Positions 60,968-64,000 of a stretch of DNA of 64,000 nt are shown here, piece after piece; position 1 is the first letter of the stretch, and every line of letters starts with the position of its first letter. This DNA comes from Streptomyces griseus subsp. griseus (GTDB lineage Bacteria > Actinomycetota > Actinomycetes > Streptomycetales > Streptomycetaceae): assembly GCF_000720255.1 (NCBI RefSeq), contig NZ_JOJE01000005.1, positions 1 to 64,000 of the forward strand, read 5' to 3'. Below the pieces are notes generated by a model. The model ran no database searches. It saw nothing but the letters and a program-made list of their open reading frames with translations, and had not been told where the DNA came from. The translations under genes were made by a program, and so were the position numbers.

Positions 60968-63900
60968 CTACGTGGGGGTGATGCTCACCTCGCTGAATCG
61001 CGTGGTGCTGCGGACCAGGGGGCTGCGGGAGCAGACCACCAGGCCCACGTAGTAGGGGGCGTCGCCGAAACCGGGGATGTCTCCCGCGGCGAGGGGGGTC
61101 CAGCTGACGCCGTCATCGGTGGAGAAGGACGCGGTGAAGGTGGTACCGGTGCGCTGCAGCCGCAGCAGGGTCGGCGGGGTGACCGTGCCGCTGCCGGAGA
61201 ACACGGAGGCGCCGGCCACCGTCTTGCGCAGCATGAGCTGCGCGGTGGTGCCGCCGGTGACGATGGTTCCGGCGGCCTGGTCGAACGGGGACAGGGACTT
61301 GGCCATGAGCAGGCCGACCCGGTCGCCGCTCGCGCCGTCGCGGGAGACGAGCCGCGCGGTGACCTCGCAGTCGCCGGTGACCGGCTGCCGTACGAACTGC
61401 CCGGTCATGCCCTGGCCGTTGACGTTCAGGTCGACCCCGGCACCGCGGACGACGAGGGTCCCGTCCTCGTACGCCGTACTGCCGGGGGTGCTGATCGCGA
61501 CGACGCCGAACGTCCCGAACGGGCGGTCGTCGAGGACGACGTCGCCGAGGTCGCCGTAGGTCCACGGGTCGGGCGGGGGTGTGCCGACCGTGAGCTTCAA
61601 CGTGCCGGTCCCGTCGCCGGCGGCGTTGCCCGCGGTGGTGGCGACGGTGAACTCACCGGTCTCGGTGGGCGTTCCGGACACGACACCGGTGCGCTTGTCG
61701 AGGCGCAGGCCGTCGGGGAGTCCGCCGGCCGTGAACCGCACGGGCTCGTGCGAGGCCCGCAGCACGTGCCGGAAGGGCACACCCCGGTTCGCGAACGCCG
61801 TGTTCGCGGAGGTGAGTTGCGGAACCGAGGGGGTCGGCATGGTCGCGGCGGCCGGTTCCGACAGGGGGCCGCGTCCGCCGTTGGTCTTGGCGACGGCGTA
61901 GTAGTACGTCGTGCCGGGCGTCCCGGTCGCGTCCGCGTACTGGACACGGGTGCCGAACCCGACCGCGCCGACGCCGGTCGCGAGGGTCTCGTACCGGCCG
62001 CCCGCCGTGGTGGCCCGCAGCACCTTGTACCGGGCCGAGAGGTCGGGGTCGGTCCAGGCGAGCTCCACGGCGTCGGCGCCCGCGGTGGCCCGCAGGTCGG
62101 TGGCGGCGCGTCGGGGACGCGGGGTGCTCCACACCTCGCCCCTGGCCGACGACGTCACGGTGACGTTGTCGAAGGCGCCGGTGCCGGTCTCGGCGTACTC
62201 CTCGTCGACGCCCAGGCATGAGGTGAGGGCGAGCCCGGCGTACGCGGTGCGGCCGAGGTCGACCTCGGTGGAGCCGACCTCGCTCCAGTTCACGCCGTCC
62301 GGGGAGATGGCTCCGGTGCAGGTCCGGCCCTTGCGGGTGATGCGGACCCAGTACGGCATCCGCAGGCGGTAGCCGTCGCCCGCGCCTTCGACGTACGGCG
62401 CCTGAAGGGGGGTCGCCGACTCGGGCAGCTCACCCAGGCTGGAGATCGGGAACGACGCGCTGGTGGTGATGGCCGTCTGCTGGCTGGGCGGCACGGGCGT
62501 GCTGCCGGTGCCGGAGACGGGCGCCCCGGCCTCGGGCCGTACGGTCCACACGCCGCTCCAGGTGTGCAGCGGCAGCCCCTGGATCAGCATCGACGCGTGG
62601 GCGGCGGCCGCGTCGAGGGAGCCGCGGAGGGTGACGCCGATCTTGGAGTACTGGGAGCTGAGCGGGAACACGATGCGCGCGGTGACGGAGCCGTCGCCGG
62701 GCAGCGGCAGATGCACCACCCGGTAGGAGTCCGCGGTACCGCCGGCCTCCAGCACGAACCGCTCCCCGTCGAACAGGGCGGACCCGGTGCGCTCGACGTC
62801 CCCGACGTCCCGGGTCGCCCATGGCTCGGGCAGTCCGGCGGTGGCCGCGACCCAGCCGGAACTGTCGCTGCTGCCGTGGGAGTTGGCGGCGGCGACCTGG
62901 TAGTAGTAGGTCCGTCCGGTGCGGGCACCGGTGTCGGTGTACGTGGGCTCGTCGATGCCGGAGGCGATCTCCTCGTACGGCCCGTCGGGGGCGGTGGCCC
63001 GCTGGACGGTGTAGGCGCTCGCCCAGGCCGACGGCAGCCAGCTGACGGTGACGGACCCGTCCTCCCCCGCCGCCGTGACGCCCGCCGGGGTCGCCGGCAC
63101 GGTCGGCGCGGGTGCCTTGGCGCCGGCGTAGGTGAAGGTGCCGAAGCTGGGCAGGTCGTCGTTGCTGCCCTCGACGAGCCGGGTGCCGCCGGTGCCGCGG
63201 AAGACGGCGGCCTTCGTGTACGGGGTGTCGAGGCCGCGGACGCCGGCGTAGTGGGAGTAGTACATCTCGTAGATCGGGGGGAGGGTGCCGCGTCCGGTGG
63301 CGGAGACGGTCTTCTTGATGTACTTGCCGGTGCGGTCGAGGTCGGTGGTGAAGGGGACGTCGCCGCCGAGGTTGTAGCGGGCGGCGTACTCGGCGTTGGC
63401 GAGGATGCGGTTGTCGGCGAAGCCCCACAGGTCGACGCCCTGGTTCCAGGCGACCTGCGCGGCGTCGCCCATCAGGCCGACGGCGAGCTGCTCGTGGCCC
63501 TGGTCGCGGCCGCTCTCCTGGCCCTGGCCCGCCTCGGTGACGACACGGTTCAGGACGCTGCCGTTGCCCGCGCCGGCGGCGGCGAACCGCAGGGCGTCCT
63601 CGAACAGGGTGGGCTCCTCGCAGAACACACCGATGGCCAGGATGGACTGAATGGACGTCAGGTCCCAGTTGCCGTTGGCGTAGAGCATGTAGCCGGACAC
63701 GGCCGGATACCAGACGTCCAGGAAGGACCGCTCACAGCGGGCGATGTCCTGCGCGTCCCAGCCGTCGTAGCCGGAGTGGCGCAGCAGTTCGGCCGCGTTG
63801 ACGAACTTGAACGCCTGCAGGCCTGCGCCGAGCGGGCCGTCGGCCCCGGTGATCCCGGTGAGCGTCCTGGACCAGACGTTGAGGATGTCCCGCGCCTTGT

Positions 63901-64000
63901 CCGCGTTGGCCCGGTTGCCGGTGACGCACCACATGAGCGCGTTCTGGTAGGCGGCGGCCGAGTCGGCGACCGCCTGGTTCTGGAAGTTGGTGGGGCCGCG
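60968..64000 (-). CDS. Large multidomain alginate-lyase-like protein (N-terminus outside window)
   Basis: The frame is open at the right edge; 1010 residues are visible. The first ~260 are the same (alpha/alpha) barrel as the downstream gene (NALMWCVTGN; NWDLTSIQSIL; GQESGRDQGHEQLAVGLMGD). Then come fibronectin III-like domains (TPAGVTAAGEDGSVTVSWLP; DLRATAGADAVELAWTDP), a concanavalin-like domain between them (VHLPLPGDGSVTARIVFPL), a putative-Ig segment (HEPVRFTAGGLPDGLRLDKR) and a second concanavalin-like domain at the C-terminus. The C-terminal modules should bind polysaccharide or other surfaces. It heads a two-gene operon with the smaller paralogue. Confidence 0.85.
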   Translation of the reverse strand, partial: RGPTNFQNQAVADSAAAYQNALMWCVTGNRANADKARDILNVWSRTLTGITGADGPLGAGLQAFKFVNAAELLRHSGYDGWDAQDIARCERSFLDVWYPAVSGYMLYANGNWDLTSIQSILAIGVFCEEPTLFEDALRFAAAGAGNGSVLNRVVTEAGQGQESGRDQGHEQLAVGLMGDAAQVAWNQGVDLWGFADNRILANAEYAARYNLGGDVPFTTDLDRTGKYIKKTVSATGRGTLPPIYEMYYSHYAGVRGLDTPYTKAAVFRGTGGTRLVEGSNDDLPSFGTFTYAGAKAPAPTVPATPAGVTAAGEDGSVTVSWLPSAWASAYTVQRATAPDGPYEEIASGIDEPTYTDTGARTGRTYYYQVAAANSHGSSDSSGWVAATAGLPEPWATRDVGDVERTGSALFDGERFVLEAGGTADSYRVVHLPLPGDGSVTARIVFPLSSQYSKIGVTLRGSLDAAAAHASMLIQGLPLHTWSGVWTVRPEAGAPVSGTGSTPVPPSQQTAITTSASFPISSLGELPESATPLQAPYVEGAGDGYRLRMPYWVRITRKGRTCTGAISPDGVNWSEVGSTEVDLGRTAYAGLALTSCLGVDEEYAETGTGAFDNVTVTSSARGEVWSTPRPRRAATDLRATAGADAVELAWTDPDLSARYKVLRATTAGGRYETLATGVGAVGFGTRVQYADATGTPGTTYYYAVAKTNGGRGPLSEPAAATMPTPSVPQLTSANTAFANRGVPFRHVLRASHEPVRFTAGGLPDGLRLDKRTGVVSGTPTETGEFTVATTAGNAAGDGTGTLKLTVGTPPPDPWTYGDLGDVVLDDRPFGTFGVVAISTPGSTAYEDGTLVVRGAGVDLNVNGQGMTGQFVRQPVTGDCEVTARLVSRDGASGDRVGLLMAKSLSPFDQAAGTIVTGGTTAQLMLRKTVAGASVFSGSGTVTPPTLLRLQRTGTTFTASFSTDDGVSWTPLAAGDIPGFGDAPYYVGLVVCSRSPLVRSTTRFSEVSITPT

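Overview
The window looks like a chromosomal segment of a Streptomyces (Actinomycetota). Base composition is very high in G+C, GTG and TTG starts are common, genes are coupled by ATGA/GTGA overlaps, the sugar-transport operon has no ATPase of its own, and several gene sets match Streptomyces families (AldO-type alditol oxidase, ROK and LacI regulators, ANTAR/PP2C phosphatase, CBM2 and ricin-type domains). No rRNA, tRNA, CRISPR array or complete transposon was seen.

Layout, left to right. 1-5.4 kb holds a partial proline-rich protein, a LuxR-type regulator, a DUF456 membrane protein, a PPOX-fold oxidoreductase, an Ada-AlkA DNA repair protein, RsgA and a 24-codon small ORF with an ideal ribosome binding site. 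5.5-10.1 kb is an accessory patch: an unknown protein, a radical SAM gene translationally coupled to an aminotransferase-like gene, then an acyltransferase gene that is frameshifted and split around a lipoprotein gene carrying a TTA codon. 10.2-14.8 kb has a sigma-like/zinc-finger/membrane/CBM2 fusion protein, a radical SAM protein with unusual cysteine spacing, and a divergent alditol oxidase. 14.9-22.7 kb is a carbohydrate unit: ROK regulator, a lectin-domain relic, an ABC importer (binding lipoprotein and two permeases) and a GH2 beta-galactosidase, closed by a perfect 14-bp-arm hairpin. 22.8-25.7 kb is a three-gene ABC-2 exporter. At 26.3 kb a deletion has fused two convergent genes tail to tail. 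27.8-34.7 kb encodes a very large soluble poly-HAMP hybrid histidine kinase and an ANTAR-GAF-PAS-PP2C phosphatase. 34.9-40.3 kb has a TetR/hydrolase pair, a peptidase-inhibitor-like protein, three small metabolic genes and a secreted protein.

40.3-49.8 kb is a plant cell-wall (rhamnogalacturonan/arabinogalactan) degradation island: DUF2264 protein, rhamnogalacturonan acetylesterase, PL4-type rhamnogalacturonan lyase, two GH43 enzymes and a membrane-anchored beta-helix protein. The two divergent control regions share an AAGCGCT core of LacI-operator type. 49.8-56 kb mixes a lipoprotein, a phosphotransferase-like protein, an SRPBCC protein, an amino-acid permease divergent from homocysteine S-methyltransferase, and a LacI regulator. 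56-64 kb holds an odd 582-residue repeat protein, a carboxylesterase and two tandem alginate-lyase-superfamily genes, the second running off the window.

Taken together the region senses and consumes plant and algal polysaccharides: secreted lyases, esterases and GH43 enzymes cut polymer, an importer takes up oligosaccharides, and a cytoplasmic beta-galactosidase finishes the job. At least three broken loci show recent decay by indels, as expected for a chromosome-arm or accessory region.
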